Positions 47,620 through 56,772 are shown, counted from the first letter of the stretch. The stretch: 64,000 nucleotides of DNA from Streptomyces sp. NBC_01717 (GCF_036248255.1 NZ_CP109178.1:4030001-4094000), one strand, 5' to 3'. The notes: a model not told the origin generated them from the letters alone. A program made the numbers and translations.

Positions 47620-47649
47620 AGAGTACGCGACCGGGGTCGCGCACAGCAA
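47620..47649 (-). promoter_or_regulatory. Promoter of rplJ-rplL
   Basis: On the minus strand TTGCTG (47649-47644), an 18-bp spacer containing a GCGACC/GGTCGC palindrome, and TACTCT (47625-47620). It lies just past the lipoprotein stop and about 215 nt before rplJ. Confidence 0.65.
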
Positions 47650-47679
47650 ATCCGTCCCGGTTCGGGCGGTGCGGGAGGT

Positions 47680-48576
47680 TTAAGACGCGCCCGCAGCGCT
47701 GCCCTGCTGCTGCTCCAGGAGCTTCCGGAAGTCGACGGTGTCGGAGGCCGGGGGCTCCTCGACCGTGACGTCGGTGCCGTAGTCGCTGTAGAACACCGTG
47801 GAGTTCAGCTCGCCGGTCTTCATCCGGCCGCGCTCGGTCTTCTTCACCAGCAGCTCGTCCTTGTCGACCCAGATGTCGACCTTCTCCGTCGTGATGCCGG
47901 CGTCGCTCAGCTGCTTCTTGAGCTCGGCGAGCTGATCGGCGTCGACGGCGGAGTTCTTGGTGCTCAGCTCGGCGACGTCGACCGTGCCGGAGTAGTGCGT
48001 CGTGGCGACGCCCCGTACGTCCTCCTGGCCGACCTTCTTCACATCGCCCGAGGCCAGCAGCGCCTGCACTCCCTGGCCGGGGGTGCTGCTCTGCAGCTGG
48101 TCCTTCATCACCTCGCCGGAGGCGCCCGCCAGCTCGGCCAGGTCGTCGTAGGAGTAACGGATCCAGTGCTTGCCGCCCGCCTGCCTGGCGAACGCCTCGC
48201 CCATGTTGGCGACGTACCCGTCCTTGAAGTAGCGGGCCTGCATCGTGCCGTCGCCGCCGGACTGCTTCAGTGCATCACCCATGGTGCCGCCGGTGTACGT
48301 GATCTCCATGGTGCCGGTCATGCCGTCGGACCAGTCCATGGCACCGGTCTGCTTCATGGACATCGTCGTGCCCATCACCGTGGTGCCCTCGATCCTGGCC
48401 GAGCTGGCACCGCTGGTCTTCTGCTGCACACTGCGCAGCGCCGCGATCGGGTCGGCCCTGACGGCGCCACCGGCGCCGCTGCCGGTGGCGTCCCCTCCCC
48501 CGCAGGCCGCCACGGATGTCAGGGCCGCCAACACCGCAGCCGACAGACACACGCGTCGCACGGTCATCGTCGTCAT
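47680..48576 (-). CDS. Lipoprotein, LppX/LprAFG-like
   Basis: The 298-residue protein (from ATG 48576, with GGTGGAG just upstream) has a lipoprotein signal ending SVAAC with Cys25. A Thr/Gly/Met-rich domain follows (EGTTVMGTTMSMKQTGAMDW, MQARYFKDGYVANMGEAF, VGVATTHYSGTVDVAEL-type segments). This resembles actinobacterial LppX/LprG-type lipoproteins, which bind lipids in a hydrophobic cavity; the ligand here is unknown. Its place between rplA and rplJ is conserved in streptomycetes. A GTG four codons earlier is an alternative start. Confidence 0.8.
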   Translation of the reverse strand: MTTMTVRRVCLSAAVLAALTSVAACGGGDATGSGAGGAVRADPIAALRSVQQKTSGASSARIEGTTVMGTTMSMKQTGAMDWSDGMTGTMEITYTGGTMGDALKQSGGDGTMQARYFKDGYVANMGEAFARQAGGKHWIRYSYDDLAELAGASGEVMKDQLQSSTPGQGVQALLASGDVKKVGQEDVRGVATTHYSGTVDVAELSTKNSAVDADQLAELKKQLSDAGITTEKVDIWVDKDELLVKKTERGRMKTGELNSTVFYSDYGTDVTVEEPPASDTVDFRKLLEQQQGSAAGAS

Positions 48577-48657
48577 CGTCTTCTCCACCCTCGCTCCGTA
48601 CGGTCGCCCACGCCGACGCACGGCGCGGACGGCCACTGATGCGTACGAGAACGAGGA

Positions 48658-48690
48658 CGGGCCCCGCACCTCGAAAGGTTGCGGGGCCCG
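48658..48690 (-). terminator. Terminator of rplK-rplA
   Basis: An 11-bp perfect stem (CGGGCCCCGCA and complement) with an 11-nt loop, 42 nt past the rplA stop and before the lipoprotein gene. Confidence 0.85.
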
Positions 48691-48732
48691 CCCATGTCAC
48701 GCGAGACGCGGCTTTCGTACGAGCGCGGAGGC

Positions 48733-49455
48733 TCAGACGGCGGCCGGGTCCTCCTCGACGAGGAGGTTACGGGTGCGGTTGGCGTCCAGCGGGATGCCGG
48801 GGCCCATCGTGGTGGCCAGGGTGGCCTTCTTGATGTAGCGGCCCTTGGCGGCGGACGGCTTCAGACGGAGGATCTCCTCCAGCGCCGCGGCGTAGTTCTC
48901 GACCAGCTTCGTGTCATCGAAAGAGACCTTGCCGATGATGAAGTGCAGGTTCGAGTGCTTGTCGACGCGGAACTCGATCTTGCCGCCCTTGATGTCGTTG
49001 ACAGCCTTCACGACGTCGGGGGTGACGGTGCCGGTCTTCGGGTTCGGCATCAGACCACGCGGACCGAGCACGCGGCCGAGGCGGCCGACCTTGCCCATGA
49101 GGTCCGGAGTGGCGACGACGGCGTCGAAGTCCAGACGGCCCTTCGCCACCTCGTCGATGAGCTCGTCGGCGCCGACGATGTCGGCGCCCGCGGCTTCCGC
49201 GGCCGCAGCACGGTCACCGGTCGCGAAGACCAGGACCCGGGCGGTCTTGCCGGTGCCGTGCGGGAGGTTCACGGTGCCACGGACCATCTGGTCGGCCTTG
49301 CGCGGGTCTACACCCAGGCAGAACGCGACCTCGACGGTGCCGTCGAACTTGGTGCTGGCGGTGTCCTTGGCGAGACGGACGGCCTCGAGGGGGGCGTAGT
49401 TGCGCTCCCGGTCGATCTTGGCGTCCGCAGCGCGGAGGTTCTTGCTGCGCTTCAC
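48733..49455 (-). CDS. rplA: 50S ribosomal protein L1
   Basis: L1 forms the mobile stalk near the E site. The 240-residue protein starts at GTG 49455 ([20 protein letters not shown]) with AGGAG 6 nt upstream. It has the core [20 protein letters not shown] and [24 protein letters not shown]1 commonly represses the rplKA message. The longer frame to 49515 is rejected. Confidence 0.97.
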   Translation of the reverse strand: MKRSKNLRAADAKIDRERNYAPLEAVRLAKDTASTKFDGTVEVAFCLGVDPRKADQMVRGTVNLPHGTGKTARVLVFATGDRAAAAEAAGADIVGADELIDEVAKGRLDFDAVVATPDLMGKVGRLGRVLGPRGLMPNPKTGTVTPDVVKAVNDIKGGKIEFRVDKHSNLHFIIGKVSFDDTKLVENYAAALEEILRLKPSAAKGRYIKKATLATTMGPGIPLDANRTRNLLVEEDPAAV

Positions 49456-49534
49456 TGCTGCTCCTGTGGTTTCAAGTGTGGAGGCGTGGTGCGGGCCAGC
49501 GCTTGGCCCTACCACTGAGGGACTACGGGGCTGA

Positions 49535-49969
49535 TCAGCCCTCGACCGTGATACCCATCGAACGGGCGGTGCCGGCGATGATCTTCGACGCGGCGTCCAG
49601 GTCGTTGGCGTTCAGGTCGGGCATCTTGACCGTGGCGATCTCGCGGACCTGGGCGCTCGTGAGCTTCGCGACCTTGGTCTTGTGCGGCTCGCCGGAGCCC
49701 TTGTCCACACCTGCGGCCTTGAGGATGAGCTTGGCGGCCGGCGGGGTCTTCGTCACGAAGGTGAAGGAGCGGTCGTCGTAGACCGTGATCTCCACCGGCA
49801 CGACCATGCCACGCTGCGACTCGGTCGCGGCGTTGTAGGCCTTGCAGAACTCCATGATGTTGACGCCGTGCTGGCCGAGCGCGGGGCCGACCGGCGGGGC
49901 CGGGTTGGCCGCACCGGCGTTGATCTGGAGCTTGATAAGCCCCGTGACCTTCTTCTTCTTGGGAGGCAT
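49535..49969 (-). CDS. rplK: 50S ribosomal protein L11
   Basis: L11 belongs to the GTPase-associated centre, the thiostrepton target and the partner of RelA. The 144-residue protein begins [37 protein letters not shown] and ends with the RNA-binding domain ([11 protein letters not shown]). The 176-nt spacer from nusG contains a strong terminator, so rplK must have its own promoter, which I could not pin down. Confidence 0.98.
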
Positions 49970-50005
49970 TGCTCTCTCCGGGTCCTAGTGAGAGTTTTTC
50001 GCCGT

Positions 50006-50024
50006 CATCCGGATCATCCGGATG
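50006..50024 (-). repeat. Perfect inverted repeat in the rplK leader
   Basis: CATCCGGAT-C-ATCCGGATG (9-bp arms, 1-nt centre) lies 37 nt upstream of the rplK ATG. It could be a protein-binding site or a leader structure; a real RNA hairpin would need a larger loop. Confidence 0.5.
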
Positions 50025-50065
50025 CAGGCATACCGCACAACGATAACGGGTATAGCTGCGCGACC

Positions 50066-50114
50066 AAAAACCGAGCAGGTCAGACAGGCTGTAGAGCCTG
50101 TCTGACCTGCTCGG
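50066..50114 (-). terminator. Intrinsic terminator of secE-nusG
   Basis: A perfect 20-bp stem (50071-50090 with 50095-50114) with a GTAG loop, followed on the minus strand by TTTTTGG. It begins 31 nt past the nusG stop. It is the clearest canonical rho-independent terminator in the window, with a true U-tract. Confidence 0.95.
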
Positions 50115-50145
50115 TAGGCATGTGTCCAGAAGTCGGCGAAAACCG

Positions 50146-51036
50146 TCAGTTCTTCTGGATCTGGTCGAAGCTGAGCTCGACCGGGGTTTCGCGACCGAAG
50201 ATCTCGACGAGGCCCTTGACCTTCTTCGAGTCGGCGTTGATCTCGTTGATCGTCGCCTGCAGCGTCGCGAACGGGCCGTCGGTGACCGTGACCGAGTCGC
50301 CCACCTCGAAGTCCAGCACCTGGACCTCGACCTTGCGGGACGGAACCGGCTTGCCCTCGGCCTCGGCGGCCTCGCGGGCGGCCTTCTCCTCGGCCTCCGG
50401 GGCGAGCATCTTGACGATCTCGTCCAGGGTCAGCGGGTACGGGTCGTAGGCGTTGCCCACGAAGCCGGTGACACCGGGAGTGTTGCGCACGACGCCCCAG
50501 GACTCATTCGTCAGGTCCATGCGCACCAGGACGTAACCCGGGAGCTTGTTCTGACGGACGTTCTTGCGCTCGCCGTTCTTGATCTGGACGATCTCTTCCT
50601 CGGGCACTTCGGCCTGGTAGATGAAGTCCTCGACGTTGAGCGAGACGGCGCGCTGCTCCAGGTTGGCCTTCACACGCTTCTCGTAACCGGCGTACGTGTG
50701 GATGACGTACCACTCGCCGGGGAGGCCGCGGAGCTCGTCACGCAGAGCGGTGACGGCGTCGACCGGAGCGGCCGGCTCGGCCTCTTCCTCGGTCTCGTCG
50801 TCGCCCTCGGCGGCCTCGTCCTCGACGGACTCCTCGTCGGAGTCGGCCGCAGCGGCCTCGTCCTCGACGTTCACGGCGGCCTGCTCGGCGGGCTCACCCG
50901 CGGCGTCGGCGTCGGCAGCTTCGGCCTGGTCCGGCTCCACAGCGTCAGCCGCCTCGACGATCTCGGCCTCGTCCTCGGCGGACTCGAAGGCGCCCGCCGT
51001 CGGCTCGACAGCGTCGTTCAGGTTCGGGTCAGACAC
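50146..51036 (-). CDS. nusG: Transcription termination/antitermination factor NusG
   Basis: The 296-residue protein from GTG 51036 (GGAAGAAG upstream) has an acidic N-terminal extension of about 100 residues (repeats of Ala, Glu and Asp) unlike E. coli. The NGN domain follows ([49 protein letters not shown]), then a KOW domain ([24 protein letters not shown]). It couples RNA polymerase with Rho or the ribosome. It is 73 nt downstream of secE. Confidence 0.96.
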   Translation of the reverse strand: MSDPNLNDAVEPTAGAFESAEDEAEIVEAADAVEPDQAEAADADAAGEPAEQAAVNVEDEAAAADSDEESVEDEAAEGDDETEEEAEPAAPVDAVTALRDELRGLPGEWYVIHTYAGYEKRVKANLEQRAVSLNVEDFIYQAEVPEEEIVQIKNGERKNVRQNKLPGYVLVRMDLTNESWGVVRNTPGVTGFVGNAYDPYPLTLDEIVKMLAPEAEEKAAREAAEAEGKPVPSRKVEVQVLDFEVGDSVTVTDGPFATLQATINEINADSKKVKGLVEIFGRETPVELSFDQIQKN

Positions 51037-51109
51037 GGTGGCTGCTTCTTCCTGGATACAAATGGGTGGAACATGCGAAAGGGGCGCCCATGAGGCGCCC
51101 TCCGCGGGA

Positions 51110-51397
51110 TCAGCCGAAGACGTACTTGATGGCCCGCTGGAATCCGAAGTCAATCACGGTCACAAGACCAATCATGACGACCACGAAAACAATCACCACG
51201 GACGTGTACGTCGTCAGCTGATTGCGAGTCGGCCAGACAACCTTGCGCAACTCGGCGACGATCTGGCGGTAGAACAGCGCGAGACGACCCATGGGGCCCT
51301 TCTTTCCGCGCTTGCCGCCCTTCCGAGTCCTCTTCTTGGACTCGGGTACTTCATCCTCAGCATCAGGCATGTCGATGGAGCCCACGGCGTCCGTCAC
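51110..51397 (-). CDS. secE: Preprotein translocase subunit SecE
   Basis: The 95-residue protein from GTG 51397 (GGTGAGAAGC upstream) has a charged N-terminus ([14 protein letters not shown]), the conserved amphipathic [18 protein letters not shown] and one membrane span ([20 protein letters not shown]). An upstream ATG (51421) lacks a ribosome site. SecE clamps SecY in the translocon. Confidence 0.95.
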   Translation of the reverse strand: MTDAVGSIDMPDAEDEVPESKKRTRKGGKRGKKGPMGRLALFYRQIVAELRKVVWPTRNQLTTYTSVVIVFVVVMIGLVTVIDFGFQRAIKYVFG

Positions 51398-51503
51398 GCT
51401 TCTCACCTGATTCCGGGTCATGGCCGTGCCGCGCCCGGTGGAGCCGCACGGCGGTGCATTGAAGTACGTACATGCGCACACATCCTGGCGAAGGAGTGTG
51501 TAG

Positions 51504-51576
51504 CAGGGCCGGAGGGACTTGAACCCCCAACCGCTGGTTTTGGAGACCAGTGCTCTACCAATTGAGCTACGACCCT
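51504..51576 (-). tRNA. tRNA-Trp (anticodon CCA)
   Basis: The 73-nt cloverleaf has acceptor AGGGTCG/CGGCCCT, D arm GCTC/GAGC, anticodon arm CTGGT-CTCCAAA-ACCAG and T arm GGGGG-TTCAAGT-CCCTC. CCA is not encoded. It lies just upstream of secE, as in other actinobacteria. Confidence 0.97.
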
Positions 51577-51801
51577 TTGTGGTTTCCACCAACTTACCGC
51601 ATCTACCCCGATGCTCCGGGTGCAGGAACGGTGCGGCTGGTGAAGGCCAACGACAGGTGAGTGTACGTGCTCAGCGGCCCGGCGTCGAACAGATAGCTCC
51701 GGACAACTCCTGTCCGGTTCTTGTCCGCATGCTGTCCGGGTGCTGTCCGGTCCCTGAAACCCCTGTGCCGACCGGGATTGCGGTCTGGGAGCATGGGGCC
51801 C

Positions 51802-53028
51802 ATGAGCGCTGCAACTTCTCCCTCCGAGCGCCGGGTCTCCGCCCGCATCGGTGCAATCTCCGAGTCCGCCACTCTCGCCGTCGACGCCAAGGCCAAGGCC
51901 CTCAAGGCCGCCGGCCGTCCGGTGATCGGCTTCGGTGCCGGTGAGCCCGACTTCCCGACCCCCGGCTACATCGTCGACGCCGCGGTCGAGGCCTGCCGCA
52001 ACCCGAAGTACCACCGCTACACCCCGGCAGGCGGGCTCCCCGAGCTCAAGGCCGCCATTGCAGAGAAGACGCTGCGCGACTCCGGGTACCAGGTCGAGGC
52101 CTCCCAGATCCTGGTGACCAACGGCGGCAAGCAGGCCATCTACGAGGCGTTCGCCGCGATCCTCGACCCGGGCGACGAGGTCATCGTCCCGGCGCCGTAC
52201 TGGACCACCTACCCCGAGTCGATCCGTCTCGCCGGCGGTGTCCCGGTGGAGGTCGTGGCCGACGAGACCACCGGCTACCGGGTCTCCGTCGAGCAGCTGG
52301 AGGCGGCACGCACCGAGCGCACGAAGGTCGTCCTGTTCGTCTCCCCGTCGAACCCGACCGGTGCGGTGTACAGCGAGGCCGACGCCAAGGCGATCGGTGA
52401 GTGGGCCGTCGAGCACGGCCTGTGGGTGCTCACCGACGAGATCTACGAGCACCTGGTCTACGGCACCGCGAAGTTCACCTCGCTCCCCGCGCTCGTGCCC
52501 GCCCTGCGCGACAAGTGCATCGTGGTCAACGGTGTCGCCAAGACGTACGCGATGACCGGCTGGCGCGTGGGCTGGGTCATCGGCCCCAAGGACGTCGTCA
52601 AGGCCGCGACCAACCTGCAGTCGCACGCCACGTCCAACGTCTCCAACGTCGCCCAGGTCGCCGCGCTGGCCGCCGTCTCGGGGAACCTGGACGCGGTCGC
52701 CGAGATGCGGACCGCCTTCGACCGCCGCCGCCAGACCATCGTGCGGATGCTCAACGAGATCGACGGCGTGCTGTGCCCGGAGCCCGAGGGCGCGTTCTAC
52801 GCGTACCCGTCGGTCAAGGCGCTGCTCGGCAAGGAGATCCGCGGCAAGCGCCCGGCCACCTCGGTCGAGCTGGCGGCGCTGATCCTGGACGAGGCCGAGG
52901 TCGCGGTCGTTCCGGGCGAGGCCTTCGGCACGCCGGGCTACCTGCGGCTGTCCTACGCGCTGGGCGACGAGGACCTCGTCGAGGGCGTGTCGCGGCTCCA
53001 GAAGCTGCTGGGCGAGGCGAAGGACTGA
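51802..53028 (+). CDS. aspC: Pyridoxal-phosphate-dependent aminotransferase, aspartate aminotransferase type
   Basis: The 408-residue class I/II aminotransferase moves amino groups between amino and keto acids. It has [14 protein letters not shown] near the N-terminus, [20 protein letters not shown], the PLP lysine in [16 protein letters not shown] (Lys247) and RLSYAL at the C-terminus. ATG 51802 matches the N-terminus of streptomycete homologues; an in-frame ATG three codons earlier is also possible. A strong terminator follows. Confidence 0.9.
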   Translation: MSAATSPSERRVSARIGAISESATLAVDAKAKALKAAGRPVIGFGAGEPDFPTPGYIVDAAVEACRNPKYHRYTPAGGLPELKAAIAEKTLRDSGYQVEASQILVTNGGKQAIYEAFAAILDPGDEVIVPAPYWTTYPESIRLAGGVPVEVVADETTGYRVSVEQLEAARTERTKVVLFVSPSNPTGAVYSEADAKAIGEWAVEHGLWVLTDEIYEHLVYGTAKFTSLPALVPALRDKCIVVNGVAKTYAMTGWRVGWVIGPKDVVKAATNLQSHATSNVSNVAQVAALAAVSGNLDAVAEMRTAFDRRRQTIVRMLNEIDGVLCPEPEGAFYAYPSVKALLGKEIRGKRPATSVELAALILDEAEVAVVPGEAFGTPGYLRLSYALGDEDLVEGVSRLQKLLGEAKD

Positions 53029-53048
53029 CCTCCGCCCCCTTCCGCTCA

Positions 53049-53083
53049 GGTGCCCCCCGGCCGAGGCCGGGGGGCACCTTTTT
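53049..53083 (+). terminator. Intrinsic terminator of aspC
   Basis: A 14-bp perfect stem (GGTGCCCCCCGGCC and complement) with a minimal loop, directly followed by TTTTT, 20 nt past the stop. Confidence 0.95.
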
Positions 53084-53186
53084 GTGCACGCTTTCGATCG
53101 AGCTGTCGTACGAGCTTGCGTTCGAGGATCAACTCGATGGGGAATCCCGCTACCGCCACAGCCCTCGGGTGCGGCAGGATCTTCGA

Positions 53187-54209
53187 ATGGAGCGTGATGT
53201 ACGGCTGTTGCCCAAGGCCCACCTGCACTTGCATTTCACCGGGTCGATGCGGCCCACGACGCTGCTCGAACTCGCCGACAAGTACGGCGTACGGCTGCCC
53301 GAGGCGCTGACCGGTGGCGAGCCGCCCAGACTGCGGGCGACGGACGAGCGCGGCTGGTTCCGCTTCCAGCGGCTCTACGACATCGCCCGGTCCTGTCTTC
53401 GGGCGCCCGAGGACATCCAGCGGCTGGTGCGCGAGACGGCCCAGGAGGACGTCGCGGACGGCTCCGGCTGGCTGGAGATCCAGGTCGACCCGACCTCGTA
53501 CGCCCCGCTGCTCGGCGGGCTCATCCCGGCGATCGAGATCATCCTGGACGCGGTGGACTCCGCGGCGCGCGAGACCGGGCTCGGGATCCGTGTGGTGATC
53601 GCGGCGAACCGGATGAAGCACCCGCTGGACGCGCGGACGCTGGCCCGGCTCGCGGTGCGGTACGCGGACCGTGGTGTCGTCGGCTTCGGGCTCTCCAACG
53701 ACGAGCGGCGCGGGATGGCGCGCGACTTCGACCGGGCCTTCTCCATCGCCAGGGAGGGCGGCCTGCTGGCGGCTCCGCACGGCGGCGAACTGGCCGGCCC
53801 ATCGAGCGTGCGGGACTGCCTGGACGACCTCGACGCGGCCAGGATCGGCCACGGCGTCCGGGCCGCCGAGGACCCGCGGCTGCTGCGCCAGCTGGCGGAG
53901 CGCGGGGTGACCTGCGAGGTGTGCCCGGCGTCGAACGTCGCCCTGGGCGTCTACGAGAAGCCTGCGGACGTACCCCTGCGCACCCTGTTCGACGCCGGCG
54001 TGCCGATGGCGCTCGGCGCGGACGATCCGCTGCTCTTCGGGTCCCGCCTCGCCGCGCAGTACGACCTCGTACGGCGTCACCACGCGTTCACCGACGAGGA
54101 GCTGGCGGAGCTGGCACGGCAGTCGGTGCGAGGGTCGGCGGCGCCCTCCGACGTACGGGCGCGGCTGCTGGCGGGGGTCGACGACTGGCTGGCGAAGCCG
54201 GCCGACTAG
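53187..54209 (+). CDS. add: Adenosine deaminase family protein
   Basis: The 340-residue protein should deaminate adenosine to inosine or act on a related purine. It has a HxH metal motif (His14, His16), APHGGE with the catalytic Glu, RIGHG, CPASN and GADDP with two Asp, in the family order. One feature is odd: the canonical HxHLDG after the first strand is HLHFTGS here, so the Asp is Thr. The streptomycete orthologue as I recall it has the same change. ATG 53187 is weakly supported (AGGA 8 nt upstream). Large open frames upstream belong to aspC read in another frame. Confidence 0.88.
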   Translation: MERDVRLLPKAHLHLHFTGSMRPTTLLELADKYGVRLPEALTGGEPPRLRATDERGWFRFQRLYDIARSCLRAPEDIQRLVRETAQEDVADGSGWLEIQVDPTSYAPLLGGLIPAIEIILDAVDSAARETGLGIRVVIAANRMKHPLDARTLARLAVRYADRGVVGFGLSNDERRGMARDFDRAFSIAREGGLLAAPHGGELAGPSSVRDCLDDLDAARIGHGVRAAEDPRLLRQLAERGVTCEVCPASNVALGVYEKPADVPLRTLFDAGVPMALGADDPLLFGSRLAAQYDLVRRHHAFTDEELAELARQSVRGSAAPSDVRARLLAGVDDWLAKPAD

Positions 54210-54228
54210 CCGCCTCCTCCTGCGGGCG

Positions 54229-54241
54229 CCCCCTGTGGGGG
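54229..54241. terminator. Short hairpin between add and the convergent tetR gene
   Basis: CCCCC-TGT-GGGGG, 19 nt past the add stop and 24 nt past the tetR stop. It is small, and its role as a terminator is uncertain. Confidence 0.4.
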
Positions 54242-54265
54242 ACTCAGCCGGCCTTGTGCGTGGAC

Positions 54266-54877
54266 TCAGGCCTGCGTGCCGATCCCGTGCAGCACCGTCC
54301 GCGCAATGGAAGCGGCGAACTCGTCCAGGGACTGCGGCGGTCGGCCCTCCTCCGTCGCGTCGTAGGCGAACACGCGCTGGACGCAGGCGCCGAGCAGCAG
54401 CGCCGCGGCCGCGTAGGTGTCGGCGCCGGGCCGCACGCGGCCGGCCGCCTGTTCGCTGCGGAGATAGCCGGCGACGCCCCGGATCGGCACGTGCGGACCG
54501 GTGCCGAGCTCGCGCATGGCCGCGTCGTGGCGGCTCTTGAGCCGCGGCTCGGCATAGAGCGACGCCGCGATCGGGAAGCTCTGGGCGTAGAAGAGCGCGG
54601 CCTCGCGGGCGATGTCGGTGAGATTCTCCTCGACGGTCCGCTCCCCCGCCCCCGCGTCGGCGGTCAGCCGCCGCAGCAGTGGGTTGAGCTTGGGCAGCCG
54701 TTCCTTGAGCACCGCCACGAACAGTTCTTCCTTGCTGGGGAAGTGCTTGTAGAGCGCCGCCTCCGAACAGCCCGCGGCCCGAGCGATCTCCTTGGTGGTG
54801 GCCCGGGCCAGGCCGATGGTGAGCATCAGCTGGTGGGCGGCGTCGATGATGCGGACGCGGGCCGGCTTCTGCTCCAT
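54266..54877 (-). CDS. TetR family transcriptional regulator
   Basis: The 203-residue protein has an N-terminal helix-turn-helix (about 10-55: RIIDAAHQLMLTIGLARATT, then EIARAAGCSEAALYKHFPSKEELF) and an all-helical ligand domain. ATG 54877 is preceded by TTGGAG. It is divergent from the NAD(P)-binding gene at 54964, and the 86-nt gap holds a large inverted repeat, its likely operator. It probably represses both genes until a small hydrophobic ligand binds. Confidence 0.92.
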   Translation of the reverse strand: MEQKPARVRIIDAAHQLMLTIGLARATTKEIARAAGCSEAALYKHFPSKEELFVAVLKERLPKLNPLLRRLTADAGAGERTVEENLTDIAREAALFYAQSFPIAASLYAEPRLKSRHDAAMRELGTGPHVPIRGVAGYLRSEQAAGRVRPGADTYAAAALLLGACVQRVFAYDATEEGRPPQSLDEFAASIARTVLHGIGTQA

Positions 54878-54904
54878 GGGCACTCCAATGAGGCTTGACG
54901 CGTG

Positions 54905-54943
54905 GTGAGTATCCGCTCACTCTATGGGTGAGTGAATACTTAC
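54905..54943. promoter_or_regulatory. Inverted-repeat operator for the divergent TetR regulator
   Basis: GTGAGTATCCGCTCAC (54905-54920) and GTGAGTGAATACTTAC (54928-54943) are inverted copies matching at 13 of 16 positions around a 7-bp centre. A possible -35 TTGACG (54895-54900) for the plus-strand gene sits next to it, so binding would cover the promoter. Confidence 0.75.
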
Positions 54944-54963
54944 CCACCCAGGGAGGGTGCGCA

Positions 54964-55599
54964 ATGAGACTCACGGTGTTCGGCGCGACAGGCGGCATCG
55001 GCCAGGAGATCGTCCGCCAGGCCGTGGCAGCGGGCCACGAAGTGACGGCGGTGGTCCGCGATCCGGCGCGGCTGCCGGTTCCGCTCTCCCACGTCACGGT
55101 CCACGCCGCGGCGCGGATCGACGATCCGGAGGGGCTGCGCGAGGCGGTCGCCGGGCGGGACGCGGTGCTCTCGGGGCTCGGCTCGCGCGGCCGGAGGGCC
55201 GACGGGATCGCCGAACGGCTCACCGGCTCGGTGATCCGGGCGATGGAGGCCGAGGGGACGCGGCGGCTGCTCGTGGTGAGCGCGGCCCCGGTCGCGCCGA
55301 AGCCCGCGGACGACCCGCTGCTGGACCGGATGATGCTGAAGGCCATCGGCGCGATCCTCAAGGAGGTCTACGCCGACCTGACGCTGATGGAGGGTGCACT
55401 GGCCCGCAGCGCCACGGACTGGACGTCGGTGCGGCCGCCGAAGCTCACCAACGGGCCGCTGACGGGGACGTACCGGACGGTCTACGGCAGCAACCCGCGC
55501 AGCGGCAGGTCCATCTCGCGGGCCGACGTGGCACACGCGATGCTGGCGCTGATCGACGATCCGGCGGCGGTCAAGCAGGGTGTGGGCGTGGCGTACTGA
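54964..55599 (+). CDS. NAD(P)-binding (SDR-like, NmrA/atypical) oxidoreductase
   Basis: The 211-residue protein starts MRLTVFGATGGIGQEIVRQA, a Rossmann fold with GATGGIG. LVVSAAPVAP in the middle lacks the classical YxxxK catalytic pair, as in atypical SDRs and NAD(P)H-binding sensors. GGGAGGG precedes ATG 54964. Likely target of the divergent TetR. Confidence 0.85.
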   Translation: MRLTVFGATGGIGQEIVRQAVAAGHEVTAVVRDPARLPVPLSHVTVHAAARIDDPEGLREAVAGRDAVLSGLGSRGRRADGIAERLTGSVIRAMEAEGTRRLLVVSAAPVAPKPADDPLLDRMMLKAIGAILKEVYADLTLMEGALARSATDWTSVRPPKLTNGPLTGTYRTVYGSNPRSGRSISRADVAHAMLALIDDPAAVKQGVGVAY

Positions 55600-55654
55600 C
55601 GCCACTGCCCCGCACACCCTCCAGCGGCCCTCGAAAGGCCCGGAAGGCGGGGAC

Positions 55655-56710
55655 TCAGAGGCTGACGCCGACCGTCACCGGCTCATTGACGAGCGTGACG
55701 CCGAAGACGTCCTGGACCCCTGCCACGACCTCGCGGGCCAGCGCGAGCAGATCCTCGGTGGTCGCCCCGCCGCGGTTGGTGAGGGCGAGCGTGTGTTTGG
55801 TGGAGATACGGGCGGGGCCGGTGCCGTACCCCTTGGTGAAGCCGGCCCTGTCGATGAGCCAGGCCGCCGAGGTCTTGGTGTGTCCCCCGTCCGCGGGGAA
55901 GGCGGGGGGCGTCACCTCGGGGCCGAGCCGGTCCTTGGCGCGGGCGAGGAACGCCGCGTACTGCGCGACGTCCAGGATCGGGTTGGTGAAGAAGGAGCCC
56001 GCAGACCAGGTGTCGTGGTCCTCGGGGTCGAGCACCATGCCCTTGCCGGCCCGGAGCCGCAGCACGGTCTCGCGGGCGGCCGCCGCAGGCACCCGTTCAC
56101 CCTGCTCGACACCCATGGCGCGGGCCGTTTCGGGGTACTTCAGGGGCGCGGAGAGACCACCCGCGTCTTCCAGCTCGAACCGGACACGCAGCACCACGAA
56201 GCGGTCGGGTTCGGCCTTGAAGCGACTGTGCCGGTACGAGAATGCGCACTCGTCATTCGGGATGGTGACCGTTTCGCGGGTGTACCGGTCGTAGGCGACG
56301 ACCTCCGTGATGGTCGACGCCACCTCCTGGCCGTACGCACCGACGTTCTGGATCGGCGTCGCGCCCGCGGAGCCGGGGATTCCGGCCAGGCATTCGATAC
56401 CGGCGAGGCCGGCTTCGACGGTCCGGGCCACGGCGTCCGTCCAGACCTCCCCGGCGGCCAGCTCCAGCGCCGTGCCGACCAGCTCGAAACCCTTGGTCGC
56501 GATGCGCAGGGCCGTGCCGTCGAAGCCCTTGTCGCCGATGACCAGGTTGCTTCCGCCGCCGATGACGAGGAGCGGCGTACCGCTGTCGTCGGCCTCGCGC
56601 ACGGCTGCGACCACCTCGGCGTCGGTCGTCGCCGTGAGGAGGCGGGCCGCGGGGCCGCCGAGCCGGAAGGTGGTCAGGGGGGCGAGGGGGGCGTCGTGGA
56701 GTTCCTGCAC
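55655..56710 (-). CDS. murB: UDP-N-acetylenolpyruvoylglucosamine reductase
   Basis: It reduces UDP-GlcNAc-enolpyruvate to UDP-MurNAc with NADPH and FAD. The 351-residue protein has the FAD-binding LLVIGGGSNLVI, GIECLAGIPGSAGATPIQNVGAYGQE, the active-site Ser in WSAGSFFTNPIL and KTSAAWLIDRAGFTKG. GTG 56710 has no ribosome site but a TACTCT box 7 nt upstream, so the transcript is probably leaderless. It shares the cell-wall precursor pathway with glmS and glmM. Confidence 0.95.
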   Translation of the reverse strand: MQELHDAPLAPLTTFRLGGPAARLLTATTDAEVVAAVREADDSGTPLLVIGGGSNLVIGDKGFDGTALRIATKGFELVGTALELAAGEVWTDAVARTVEAGLAGIECLAGIPGSAGATPIQNVGAYGQEVASTITEVVAYDRYTRETVTIPNDECAFSYRHSRFKAEPDRFVVLRVRFELEDAGGLSAPLKYPETARAMGVEQGERVPAAAARETVLRLRAGKGMVLDPEDHDTWSAGSFFTNPILDVAQYAAFLARAKDRLGPEVTPPAFPADGGHTKTSAAWLIDRAGFTKGYGTGPARISTKHTLALTNRGGATTEDLLALAREVVAGVQDVFGVTLVNEPVTVGVSL

Positions 56711-56717
56711 GGGGACA

Positions 56718-56723
56718 AGAGTA
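56718..56723 (-). promoter_or_regulatory. Likely -10 box (TACTCT) of a leaderless murB transcript
   Basis: TACTCT lies 7 nt before the murB GTG, the same geometry as at 9483-9488 and 62103-62108. It directly follows the hairpin at 56724-56762. No -35 consensus is visible. Confidence 0.6.
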
Positions 56724-56762
56724 CGGTCCGTGGCCCCACCGCTCGGGCGGGGCCACGGACCG
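56724..56762 (-). terminator. Terminator of the tetR-MFS exporter unit
   Basis: A 14-bp perfect stem (CGGTCCGTGGCCCC and complement) with an 11-nt loop, 43 nt past the exporter stop and touching the murB promoter. Confidence 0.85.
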
Positions 56763-56772
56763 CGTACGTAGC

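Noticed and set aside
52401..53186. Upstream extension of the adenosine deaminase frame into aspC
   Set aside because: That part is the aspC sequence read in another frame; homology of the deaminase starts at 53187.
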